Source of the DNA: Ectothiorhodospira mobilis
GTDB lineage: Bacteria > Pseudomonadota > Gammaproteobacteria > Ectothiorhodospirales > Ectothiorhodospiraceae
Length of the DNA stretch: 64,000 bases
Direction of reading: 5' to 3'
NCBI RefSeq assembly: GCF_900114895.1
Contig: NZ_FOUO01000011.1
Span: forward strand, 1 to 64,000
The position numbers were made by a program, and so were the translations under genes. Below, one piece after another: positions 43,874 to 51,499 of this stretch (positions within the stretch are counted from its first letter, which is position 1; each line of letters begins with the position of its first letter). The notes under the pieces were generated by a model that had not been told where the DNA came from, ran no database searches, and was given only the letters and a program-made list of their open reading frames with translations.

Positions 43874-45187
43874 ATGATCCGTGATCCCAATCCATGGACG
43901 GTGGAGGCCTGGCGCCTGGCGGCGGCGCTGGCCGCGGGCCTGCTGCTGGGTTGGGTCTTCGGGGGGGGCGCCCTGGGCCTGGCCCTGGCCCTGGCCGGCT
44001 ACCTGGGCTGGCATGTCTATCAGCTGTGGCGCTTTCACCGCTGGGTGCGGGTGGGGCGGCGCAGCGATCCACCGGAGGCCTCGGGCATCTGGCGGGATCT
44101 GATCCACGAGCTCTACCGTCTGCATCAGCGCAACCGCCGGCGCAAGAAGAAGATCGCCAAGCTGCTCAACCGCTTCCACGAATCCAGCGCGGCCATGCCC
44201 GATGCCACGGTGATCCTGGGCAGCCGCTTCGAGATCGAGTGGTTCAACGGCGCCGCCGTGGAGTTGCTGCAGCTGGAGACCCCCCGGGACATCGGTGCCC
44301 GCATCACCAATCTCCTGCGGCATCCGGATTTCGTCGCCTACGTGCAGCGGGGTTCCTACGCCGAGGCGGTGGAGTTCTCCCGCGCCCCGGATCATCAGGT
44401 GCGCCTCTCCGCCCGCATCGTGCCCTATGGCAACCGGCAATTCCTGCTCACGGTACGGGACGTCACCCGCATCCATCGCCTGGAATCCATGCGCCGCGAC
44501 TTCGTGGCCAATGTCTCCCATGAGCTGCGCACGCCGCTGACGGTGATCAACGGCTATCTGGAGACCCTGGTGGATGACGACACCCTGGACCCGGCGATCC
44601 ATACCACCCTGAAGTCCATGGAATTCCAGGCGGAGCGCATGCGCCGCATCATCGACGATCTGCTCACCCTCTCCCACCTGGAGACCCGGGAAGACCCCAA
44701 GGCCGAGCAGACCCCGGTACCGGTGCCGGCCCTGGTGGGGGGGATCGAGGAGGAGGCCCATATGCTGGTGGGGGAGAAGGGGCAGACGGTGACCGTGGAG
44801 GCGGACCCGGACCTGTGGCTGCGGGGTGCGCGCACCGAGCTGCACAGCGCCTTCTCCAACCTGGTGACCAATGCCATCCGCTATACCCCCGACGGCGGGC
44901 AGATCACCATCCGCTGGTTCCAGGATGAGGCCGGCGCCCACTTCCAGGTGGAGGACACGGGTATCGGCATCCCGCCGCAGCACATCCCCCGGCTCACGGA
45001 ACGCTTTTACCGCGTGGAATCCGACCGCAGCCGCTCCCGCGGCGGCACCGGCCTGGGCCTGGCCATCGTCAAGCATGTGTTGCAGCGCCACGGCGGTAAG
45101 CTGCGCATCGAGAGCGACCCCGACCAGGGCAGTATCTTCACCTGCGACTTCCCCTCCACCCGGTTGCTCCGCCGTCCCAGCGATTGA
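43874..45187 (+). CDS. phoR: phosphate sensor kinase PhoR
   Basis: A 437-residue sensor histidine kinase. One or two N-terminal membrane helices (about residues 12-48) lead to a basic linker and a PAS domain (ATVILGSRFEIEWFNGAAVELLQ, about 100-200). The dimerisation/phosphoacceptor box VANVSHELRTPLTV holds the His, and the ATPase domain shows LVTNAIRYTP (N-box), VEDTGIGIPPQH (G1) and SRGGTGLGLAIVKH (G2). No periplasmic sensor domain is present, in keeping with PhoR, which senses through the Pst/PhoU complex or here perhaps the DUF47 protein. Confidence 0.95.
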   Translation: MIRDPNPWTVEAWRLAAALAAGLLLGWVFGGGALGLALALAGYLGWHVYQLWRFHRWVRVGRRSDPPEASGIWRDLIHELYRLHQRNRRRKKKIAKLLNRFHESSAAMPDATVILGSRFEIEWFNGAAVELLQLETPRDIGARITNLLRHPDFVAYVQRGSYAEAVEFSRAPDHQVRLSARIVPYGNRQFLLTVRDVTRIHRLESMRRDFVANVSHELRTPLTVINGYLETLVDDDTLDPAIHTTLKSMEFQAERMRRIIDDLLTLSHLETREDPKAEQTPVPVPALVGGIEEEAHMLVGEKGQTVTVEADPDLWLRGARTELHSAFSNLVTNAIRYTPDGGQITIRWFQDEAGAHFQVEDTGIGIPPQHIPRLTERFYRVESDRSRSRGGTGLGLAIVKHVLQRHGGKLRIESDPDQGSIFTCDFPSTRLLRRPSD

Positions 45188-45316
45188 AACCGGGCACCGG
45201 CCCTTCCCATCCCCCCTTGCGGCCGTATCCCCTGGCCCCATTCGACGCCGCCACCCCGGGATCCTGAGGCGATCCATTGCGGTCCCAACCGTTGGGGATC
45301 GGGGCTCTCGATCTGT

Positions 45317-45334
45317 GTGACAATTCCGTTACAA
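45317..45334 (-). promoter_or_regulatory. Pho box before the DUF47-pit genes
   Basis: The minus strand reads TTGTAACGGAATTGTCAC: TTGTAAC and TTGTCAC are 7-bp repeats at 11-bp phasing, close to the PhoB consensus. It lies about 27 bp before the DUF47 start at 45361. Expected effect: PhoB control of phosphate uptake genes. Confidence 0.6.
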
Positions 45335-45360
45335 TCGCCGCCATTGCAAAAGGTGCCGTC

Positions 45361-46041
45361 ATGTCCCCGAAGAGCTATTTCTCCAGCCTGTTCGGCAAAT
45401 CCCCCGTGCGCCCGCTGCAGGCCCACGCGGATCAGGTGCGTGCCTGTGTCGCGGAACTGCCCGGGTTCCTGGAGGCCGTCCTCGCCGGCGACTGGACGGC
45501 GGCCGGGGAGCGGCGGGACCGCATCGCGGCCCTGGAGAACGAGGCGGACCGGCTCAAGAAGGAACTGCGCCTGCAATTGCCCAAGGGGCTGATGCTGGCC
45601 ATGTCCCGGCGGGACGTGCTGGAGGCCCTCACCGTGCAGGACCGCATCGCCAACACCGCCAAGGACATCTCCGGTCTGATCCTCGGGCGCGGCATGACCT
45701 TCCCCGAGTCCCTGCAGGCAGGCCTGCAGGAATTTCTGGCCCGCAGCGTGGAGGCGGTGGAGCAGTCCGCCCGGGCCGTGCACGAACTGGAAGACCTGGT
45801 GGAGGCGGGGTTCCGCGGCCACGAGGTGGAGGTGATGGAGACCCTCCTCATGGAGCTGGACCGCATCGAACACGATACGGATCGCATGCAGGTCCAGGTG
45901 CGGGCGCGGTTGTTCGCCCTGGAATCCTCCCTGCCCCCCGTGGACGTCATGTTCATGTACCGCATCATCGACGAGATCGGCGATCTGGCCGATCTGGCCC
46001 AGCGGGTGGGCAGCCGTCTGCAGCTGATGCTGGCGCAGTAG
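45361..46041 (+). CDS. DUF47 (PhoU-like) phosphate-transport regulator
   Basis: A 226-residue all-helical protein of the TIGR00153/DUF47 family, structurally related to PhoU. Family features are the acidic helices with E-x-x-x-D pairs that bind metals (IAALENEADRLKKEL, LEDLVEAGFRGHEVEVMETLLMELDRIEHDTD). Such proteins pair with low-affinity Pit transporters and regulate them. ATG 45361 (MSPKSYFSSLFG) gives the usual N-terminus. It ends 43 bp before the pit gene, confirming the pair. Confidence 0.92.
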   Translation: MSPKSYFSSLFGKSPVRPLQAHADQVRACVAELPGFLEAVLAGDWTAAGERRDRIAALENEADRLKKELRLQLPKGLMLAMSRRDVLEALTVQDRIANTAKDISGLILGRGMTFPESLQAGLQEFLARSVEAVEQSARAVHELEDLVEAGFRGHEVEVMETLLMELDRIEHDTDRMQVQVRARLFALESSLPPVDVMFMYRIIDEIGDLADLAQRVGSRLQLMLAQ

Positions 46042-46084
46042 CGCCCCATCCGATCACCCACAAACCGCCAGAACCGGGTATTCC

Positions 46085-47335
46085 ATGGAATACGCAGCGC
46101 TTTTCATTGCCCTTGCATGCCTTTTCGGCTTCTTCATGGCCTGGGGGGTGGGGGCCAACGACGTGGCCAACGCCATGGGCACCTCCGTGGGGTCACGGGC
46201 CCTGACCATCCGTCAGGCGGTGATCGTGGCGGCGCTGTTCGAGTTCACCGGGGCCTGGCTGGCGGGTGGGGAGGTGACCCAGACCATCCGCAGCGGCATG
46301 CTGGATGCCGGCCTGTTCGCGGGGACTCCGGAGATCCTGGTGTACGGCATGCTCTCCTCCCTGCTGGCCGCAGGGATCTGGCTGCTGGTGGCCTCCTACT
46401 TCGGCTGGCCGGTCTCCACCACCCATTCCATCGTCGGCGCCATCATCGGCTTTGCGGTGGTGGCCGTGGGCATGAGCGCCGTGGCCTGGGACCGGGTGGG
46501 GACCATCGCCATGAGCTGGGTGGTCTCCCCGGCCCTGGCGGGGGTGATCTCCTTCACTCTGTTTCGCAGTGTGCAGATCCTGATCCTCGACACCGAACGC
46601 CCCCTGGACAACGCCCGCCGCTTCGTTCCCCTGTACATCTTCCTCGCCGCCTTCTTTACCGCCCTGGTCACCCTGCTCAAGGGGCTCAAGCACGTGGGCC
46701 TGGAACTCTCCATGGTGCAGAGCTATGCCCTGGCCGCCGTGGTGGGGCTCGGGGTCATGGGGCTGGGGATCCTGGCCATCCGGCGCCTGAAGCTGGACGC
46801 GGCGGCGGACCGGGAGTTCCACTTCACCAACGTGGAGAAGGTCTTCGGCGTGCTCATGCTGGTGACCGCCTGCGCCATGGCCTTTGCCCACGGTTCCAAC
46901 GACGTGGCCAACGCCGTGGGGCCCCTGGCCGCGGTGGTGAGCGTCTCCCAGGACGGCAACGTGCACGACCAGGCCCCCATGGCCATGTGGATCCTGCTGT
47001 TGGGGGGCACCGGCATCGTCCTGGGGCTTGTGACCTACGGCCACAAGGTGATCGCCACGGTGGGCAGCAACATCACCGAACTCACCCCCAGCCGGGGCTT
47101 TGCCGCCACCCTGGGGGCGGCCATGACCGTGGTCCTGGCCTCGGGCACCGGGCTGCCCATCTCCACCACCCATACCCTGGTGGGCGGGGTGCTGGGGGTG
47201 GGCATGGCCCGGGGCATCGCCGCCATCAACCTGGGCGTGGTGCGCACCGTGTTCATGTCCTGGATCATCACCCTGCCGGCGGGGGCCCTGCTCTCCATCT
47301 TCTTCTTCCTGCTGCTGCGGACCCTGCTGGGCTGA
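46085..47335 (+). CDS. Pit inorganic phosphate transporter
   Basis: A 416-residue inner-membrane phosphate/metal-phosphate symporter with about ten helices. The duplicated Pit signature is present: GANDVANAMGTSVGSRALT near the N-terminus and HGSNDVANAVGPLAAV in the second half, each followed by a PVSTTHS / PISTTHT loop. It is driven by the proton gradient. It follows the DUF47 gene and precedes sixA, inside the Pho block. Start ATG 46085; spacing to the DUF47 gene supports one operon. Confidence 0.93.
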   Translation: MEYAALFIALACLFGFFMAWGVGANDVANAMGTSVGSRALTIRQAVIVAALFEFTGAWLAGGEVTQTIRSGMLDAGLFAGTPEILVYGMLSSLLAAGIWLLVASYFGWPVSTTHSIVGAIIGFAVVAVGMSAVAWDRVGTIAMSWVVSPALAGVISFTLFRSVQILILDTERPLDNARRFVPLYIFLAAFFTALVTLLKGLKHVGLELSMVQSYALAAVVGLGVMGLGILAIRRLKLDAAADREFHFTNVEKVFGVLMLVTACAMAFAHGSNDVANAVGPLAAVVSVSQDGNVHDQAPMAMWILLLGGTGIVLGLVTYGHKVIATVGSNITELTPSRGFAATLGAAMTVVLASGTGLPISTTHTLVGGVLGVGMARGIAAINLGVVRTVFMSWIITLPAGALLSIFFFLLLRTLLG

Positions 47336-47499
47336 AGCGATCATGTCCGCTGTCATGCAGGCTTCATCCCGGTGGGGCACCATGTGCGATTACCCCAAGG
47401 GGCCAACCCCCCATGACCCGGTTGTCATCCGCCCCATCAGGGATGAATATGAACGGTCGTCCAAGCAAAGGATGCAGCGATGCCCAAGGGGAGCCTGAT

Positions 47500-48027
47500 A
47501 TGACCTGTCCCAAGACCCTGATCCTGGTCCGCCATAGTCAGGCCGGGGATGCCGAGGCCTTCGCCCGCACCGGCCAGGAGGACCAGTTGCGTCCGCTGAC
47601 GCCCCGCGGGGTGGCGCGCATGGACGAGGCGGCCCTGGGGCTGGCCACCCTGCTCAAGGGGGACGTGGCCCTGTTCACCAGCCCCTATGTGCGCGCCCGC
47701 CAGACCACGGAGATCCTGGCCCGGGCCCTGCCTGCCCGGGCGGTGGAGGAGACCCCCGAACTGGTGCCCGAGGCCGATCCGGCCCGGCAGATGGCCTGGT
47801 TGCGGGGGCTGGGCAAGGCGCTCCCGTCCACCCTGATCCTGGTGGGGCACGAGCCCAACCTCTCCCTCCTGGCCGGCTGGCTCCTGACCGGGCGGCGCCA
47901 TGCCCCGGTGCGCATGAAGAAGGGCGGGGCCTGCGCCTTCGCCCTGGAGAAGGACTGCCGGGAGGGGGGGGCCGTACTCCAGTGGCTGCTGACCCAGCGC
48001 CAGTTGCGCCTGCTCCAACCCCACTGA
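47500..48027 (+). CDS. sixA: phosphohistidine phosphatase SixA
   Basis: A 175-residue histidine phosphatase. The catalytic RHG-type motif LILVRHSQAGDAEAF (RHxxA), the second arginine in SPYVRARQTTEI and the later VGHEPNLSLLAGWLL (second His) define the SixA branch. SixA removes phosphate from histidines of PTS or phosphorelay proteins. ATG 47500 was chosen with AAGGGGAG upstream. Placed between pit and ppx, with 19 bp to the latter. Role in phosphate signalling is inferred. Confidence 0.88.
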   Translation: MTCPKTLILVRHSQAGDAEAFARTGQEDQLRPLTPRGVARMDEAALGLATLLKGDVALFTSPYVRARQTTEILARALPARAVEETPELVPEADPARQMAWLRGLGKALPSTLILVGHEPNLSLLAGWLLTGRRHAPVRMKKGGACAFALEKDCREGGAVLQWLLTQRQLRLLQPH

Positions 48028-48046
48028 CCCGCTCCCGGTTACGCCC

Positions 48047-49552
48047 ATGTTCCGACGCCGCAAACCCTCCGACACGGTGGCCGCCGTGGATCTGGGCTCC
48101 AACAGCTTCCATATGATCGTCGCCCGGGTGCGGGACGGGGAGATGCACGTCCTCGACCGCCTGCGCGAGCCGGTGCGCCTGGCCAGTGGTCTGGACCATC
48201 GGGGCCATCTGGACGAGGCGTCCATCGAACGCGCCCTGGCCTGCCTGGAGCGTTTCGGCCAGCGGGTGCGGGACCTGCCCGAGGGCAGTGTGCGCGCCGT
48301 GGGCACCAACACCCTGCGCAAGGCCCGCATGGCGGAGGGCTTCCAGGAACGGGCGGGGGAGGCCCTGGGCCATCCCATCGAGATCATCGGCGGACGCGAG
48401 GAGGCCCGGCTCATCTACCTGGGGGTGGCCCACTCCCTGGCGGACGACGGCGGCCGCCGTCTGGTGGTGGACATCGGCGGCGGCAGCACCGAACTCATTA
48501 TCGGCGAGCGTTTCGAACCCCTGCACATGGAGAGCCTGCACATGGGCTGCGTGAGCATGGGGCGGCTGTACTTCCCCGAGGGGCGGGTCAGTGATACCGC
48601 CTGGCGGGCCGCGGAGATCGGCGCCCGCCTGGAGCTGCAGCCCATCGCCGAGACCTACCGCCGTCTGGGCTGGCAGGATGCCCTGGGGGCCTCCGGCACC
48701 CTGCTGGCGGTGGACCGCATCCTGCGGGAACAGGGCTGGTCCCGGGAGGGGATCACCCTGGAGGGGCTGCGCCGCCTGCGGGACGTGATCCTGGAGGCGG
48801 GGGACGCCATGAAGCTGCAGCTCAAGGGCCTGAGCGACGACCGCCGGCCGGTGTTCCCGGGGGGCGTGGTGGTGCTCAGCGCCATCTTTGAATCCCTGGG
48901 CATCGAGCGCATGCGCGTCTCCGACGGTGCCCTGCGCGAGGGTCTGATCTATGACCTGCTGGGGCGCAGCCACCACGAGGACGTGCGCGGGCGCACCATC
49001 GACGGCCTCATGAAGCGCTTCCAGGTGGATGCGGAGCATGCGGCGCGGGTGGAGCGCACGGCCCTCATGCTGGTGGAGCAGGCGGGGGAGCAATGGGACC
49101 TGGACCAGGATGACGCCGACAGCCTGGCCTGGGCCGCCCGCCTGCACGAGGTGGGCCTGAGCATCTCCCACAGCCAGTATCACAAGCACGGCGCCTACCT
49201 GGTGGAGAACGCCGACCTGGCGGGTTTCACCCTGGAGGGGCAGCGGCGCCTGGCCCTGCTGGTGCGGGCCCACCGGCGCAAGTTCCCGGTCAAGCTCTTC
49301 TCCGCCCTACCGGAACCGGAGCGGGACCGGCTCACGCGCCTGGCGGTGCTGCTGCGCCTGGCGGTGCTGCTGCACCGCGCCCGCAACGAGGAGGGGGCGC
49401 AGGCCATCACGGGCCTCAAGCCCAAGCCCCAGGGGCTGAAGCTGCGCTTTACCCCCGGCTGGCTGGAGGCCCACCCCCTGACCCGGGCCGACCTGGAGCG
49501 GGAGGCGGACTACCTGCGCAACGCCGGCTTCAAGCTCAGGTACGAGGATTAG
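48047..49552 (+). CDS. ppx: exopolyphosphatase / pppGpp phosphohydrolase
   Basis: A 501-residue Ppx/GppA enzyme that removes terminal phosphate from polyphosphate. The actin-like fold shows motif 1 AAVDLGSNSFHMIVARV and VVDIGGGSTELIIGE, plus EIIGGREEARLIYLG with the catalytic Glu region; an HD-like C-terminal domain follows (VERTALMLVEQ...ARLHEVGLSISH). Length matches E. coli Ppx. The degrading enzyme and the synthesising enzyme (ppk, 51500-53575) face each other, normally as neighbours; here about 1.9 kb of foreign-looking genes lie between them. Confidence 0.93.
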   Translation: MFRRRKPSDTVAAVDLGSNSFHMIVARVRDGEMHVLDRLREPVRLASGLDHRGHLDEASIERALACLERFGQRVRDLPEGSVRAVGTNTLRKARMAEGFQERAGEALGHPIEIIGGREEARLIYLGVAHSLADDGGRRLVVDIGGGSTELIIGERFEPLHMESLHMGCVSMGRLYFPEGRVSDTAWRAAEIGARLELQPIAETYRRLGWQDALGASGTLLAVDRILREQGWSREGITLEGLRRLRDVILEAGDAMKLQLKGLSDDRRPVFPGGVVVLSAIFESLGIERMRVSDGALREGLIYDLLGRSHHEDVRGRTIDGLMKRFQVDAEHAARVERTALMLVEQAGEQWDLDQDDADSLAWAARLHEVGLSISHSQYHKHGAYLVENADLAGFTLEGQRRLALLVRAHRRKFPVKLFSALPEPERDRLTRLAVLLRLAVLLHRARNEEGAQAITGLKPKPQGLKLRFTPGWLEAHPLTRADLEREADYLRNAGFKLRYED

Positions 49553-49649
49553 CTGTTTGATATCGATTCGAAATGGGATACCACTGGTAGGTCTGCAAGA
49601 AGGCAGTAGCTCCGCTCAGAATGCCTAGGACGTTCAGCGACGGTTGCTG

Positions 49650-50129
49650 TTATCCTCGCCAGTTGGTCCGGAAATCAAGTTCCACGATCAGCCTGTGATC
49701 GGTGATGCACAGGACACCGAGGTCCCGGCACACGTCGGGTATCTTTCGGTTCGCTCTTTTCTTCGAGGGCTTTGAGCCCTCCTTGCTGACCACTGTCGCT
49801 TTGTAGCGTAGCGCAGCTGCGATCAGGAACGGGTCATTGCCGATCTGTTCGATCTCGGCGTCTGTCAGGTCGGGCGCATACTTGTCCAGAACATCGGGAA
49901 CCAGCATGTCGCTGTCATCGGGGTTCAGGATGAAATCGTCCTTGTGTGCCTTGAACCAGTCCTTCAGCTCTTCGTCCTGGGGTTTTAGTTCATCCCAGAT
50001 GGGCTGGGGCACCTTGATGTTCCCCTTGTCTGCGTTGTAGGCCAACCAACTCCAGTACTCTGGTACCCGTTCCGGGGGATAGTAGTCGCGATGTGCGAAG
50101 ATGAAGACGTTGGCATCCAGCAGAAACAC
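49650..50129 (-). CDS. DUF4411 PIN-like protein
   Basis: A 159-residue protein with the PIN-type N-terminus FLLDANVFIFAHRDYY (first acidic residue), the middle acidic block IGNDPFLIAAALRY and the late TVVSKEGSKPSKKRANRKIPDVC typical of DUF4411. PIN domains are Mg-dependent ribonucleases, commonly toxins. The GTG start at 50129 lies only 2 bases after the stop of the upstream ImmA-type gene, so the two form one unit. DUF4411 next to XRE-ImmA proteins has been described as a predicted toxin-antitoxin pairing. Lower GC than neighbours suggests transfer. Confidence 0.85.
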   Translation of the reverse strand: MFLLDANVFIFAHRDYYPPERVPEYWSWLAYNADKGNIKVPQPIWDELKPQDEELKDWFKAHKDDFILNPDDSDMLVPDVLDKYAPDLTDAEIEQIGNDPFLIAAALRYKATVVSKEGSKPSKKRANRKIPDVCRDLGVLCITDHRLIVELDFRTNWRG

Positions 50130-50131
50130 GA

Positions 50132-51334
50132 TTACCCCAGCCCCGCCCTCAGTCCGTCGAAGTTCTTGGCGTTCACGCCCAGGATACGGGATGCGCGGGT
50201 ATAGGTGATCGCCCCGGCATCAACCGCCCCGAGGACCGTCCGGATCAACGCCGATCCAAGCTGACTGCGTTTCGTAGTGTGATAGGTGGGGCCACCTTCC
50301 CGTGCTCGCAGGCGGTCTCGATGTTGTTTCCACTCGGCCTGATAGGCACGGTACCGCTCCCACCAATCATCGTCCTCGATCTGACCCAACTTCCATAGAC
50401 GATGGGCCACCGCTGCGCGGCTGATACTGAACTCGGTTGCCAGGGTTTCGATCGCCTCACGCAGACCCTGGTCACGCACCTGCCTCCATGCCTCCAGAAA
50501 AAAAAACTTTGGCATCAGGAATTCGGTAGCGACCCGGTTGCAGAACGCCTCTAGGTTCTGGGTATCTTCCCGCCCCGTAAACGGCGATAGATTACTGATT
50601 CCTGTCGCACCGGCCCAGATATGGGCCAGTTCGTGCAGCAGGGTAAATGTGTGGGCCGCCTTGGCGTCGTTGCTGTTGATGATGACAAAGGGAGCGATGG
50701 GATCGGCTAGGGCGAGGCCTCGGAACGCCTCCGGCTCAATGGCCGTATGGTGGCTTCCCAAGTCGCCTTGAAGGAGCACAAACACGCCGGCTTCCTCGGC
50801 TTTCTGCCGCAGAACTCGGAACAGCGTGTCCCTATCCCGCAAGGCACGTTGGCTCCCGAAATCCAGGTCCAGCACCTGCCGGATGTCGGCCGCCACCACT
50901 TCAGGGGAAGTCGGATTCTGGAAACGGCCCACAAAAGGCAGGGGTTCGACACCTTCAGCCTCTTCGGTCAGCAGTCCAATCACCTCTTGCTGACGCGCCC
51001 GCATCCGCCGCACAAGGGCCTGAAGAACGTTCCCATCTTCGTCAACCGCTTGGTCAGCGAGGGTGCGGAAGTCGTGGATGGGTTCGGCTTGCCTCGGTGG
51101 CCTCCGCATGTAGAAGGTCAGGACCGGGCGGTAATAGGCCTTCGCCAGCTTCGTCACCTGGGTCCGGGCCGGAATTTCCTCTCCGGTTTCCCAGTCTTCC
51201 AAACGCTCGCCAGCCGTCTTCTTTCTTGTGTCTGCAATACCGGCCCGTTGGGCGGCCTCGTCAAGAGACAACCTCGCTTGCTCCCTCGCCCAGCGAAGGA
51301 CCGCAGGATTGATATGGGCCTTCATCACAGTCAT
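50132..51334 (-). CDS. XRE-ImmA/IrrE metalloprotease regulator
   Basis: A 400-residue protein of the COG2856 type. The N-terminal helix-turn-helix (LRWAREQARLSLDEAAQRAGIADTR) is followed by a linker and a zinc metallopeptidase with LLHELAHIWAGATG (HExxH) and the downstream EAFCNRVATEFLMP. ImmA/IrrE proteases cleave repressors or antitoxins. ATG 51334 was selected; GTG 51337 and ATG 51325 are alternatives with similar support. With the DUF4411 gene it forms a two-gene module inserted in the polyphosphate locus; the likely role is a toxin-antitoxin or defence switch. Confidence 0.87.
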   Translation of the reverse strand: MTVMKAHINPAVLRWAREQARLSLDEAAQRAGIADTRKKTAGERLEDWETGEEIPARTQVTKLAKAYYRPVLTFYMRRPPRQAEPIHDFRTLADQAVDEDGNVLQALVRRMRARQQEVIGLLTEEAEGVEPLPFVGRFQNPTSPEVVAADIRQVLDLDFGSQRALRDRDTLFRVLRQKAEEAGVFVLLQGDLGSHHTAIEPEAFRGLALADPIAPFVIINSNDAKAAHTFTLLHELAHIWAGATGISNLSPFTGREDTQNLEAFCNRVATEFLMPKFFFLEAWRQVRDQGLREAIETLATEFSISRAAVAHRLWKLGQIEDDDWWERYRAYQAEWKQHRDRLRAREGGPTYHTTKRSQLGSALIRTVLGAVDAGAITYTRASRILGVNAKNFDGLRAGLG

Positions 51335-51499
51335 CACTTTTTAGCAAAGAGCATCGCTCATACGGGTAAATATCTCGTTTCGACAGAAAGTGCGTCAAGA
51401 TGAAACCGGATAGCGTGCTACGCGCAGCCCTGTTGGATACTGAAGCCGCGCTTGGGTGAGGCATTCCACGGCGTATCCCCGCAAGGGCATGCCCGCCCG

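Noticed and set aside
47341-47400. Third Pho box before sixA (CTGTCATGCAGGCTTCAT)
   Set aside because: The second half-repeat matches only four of seven positions, so it does not meet the 11-bp repeat standard of the other two.
46117-48027. Long plus-strand frame reaching from pit into sixA
   Set aside because: The part within pit is the wrong frame; only the sixA portion from 47500 is real.
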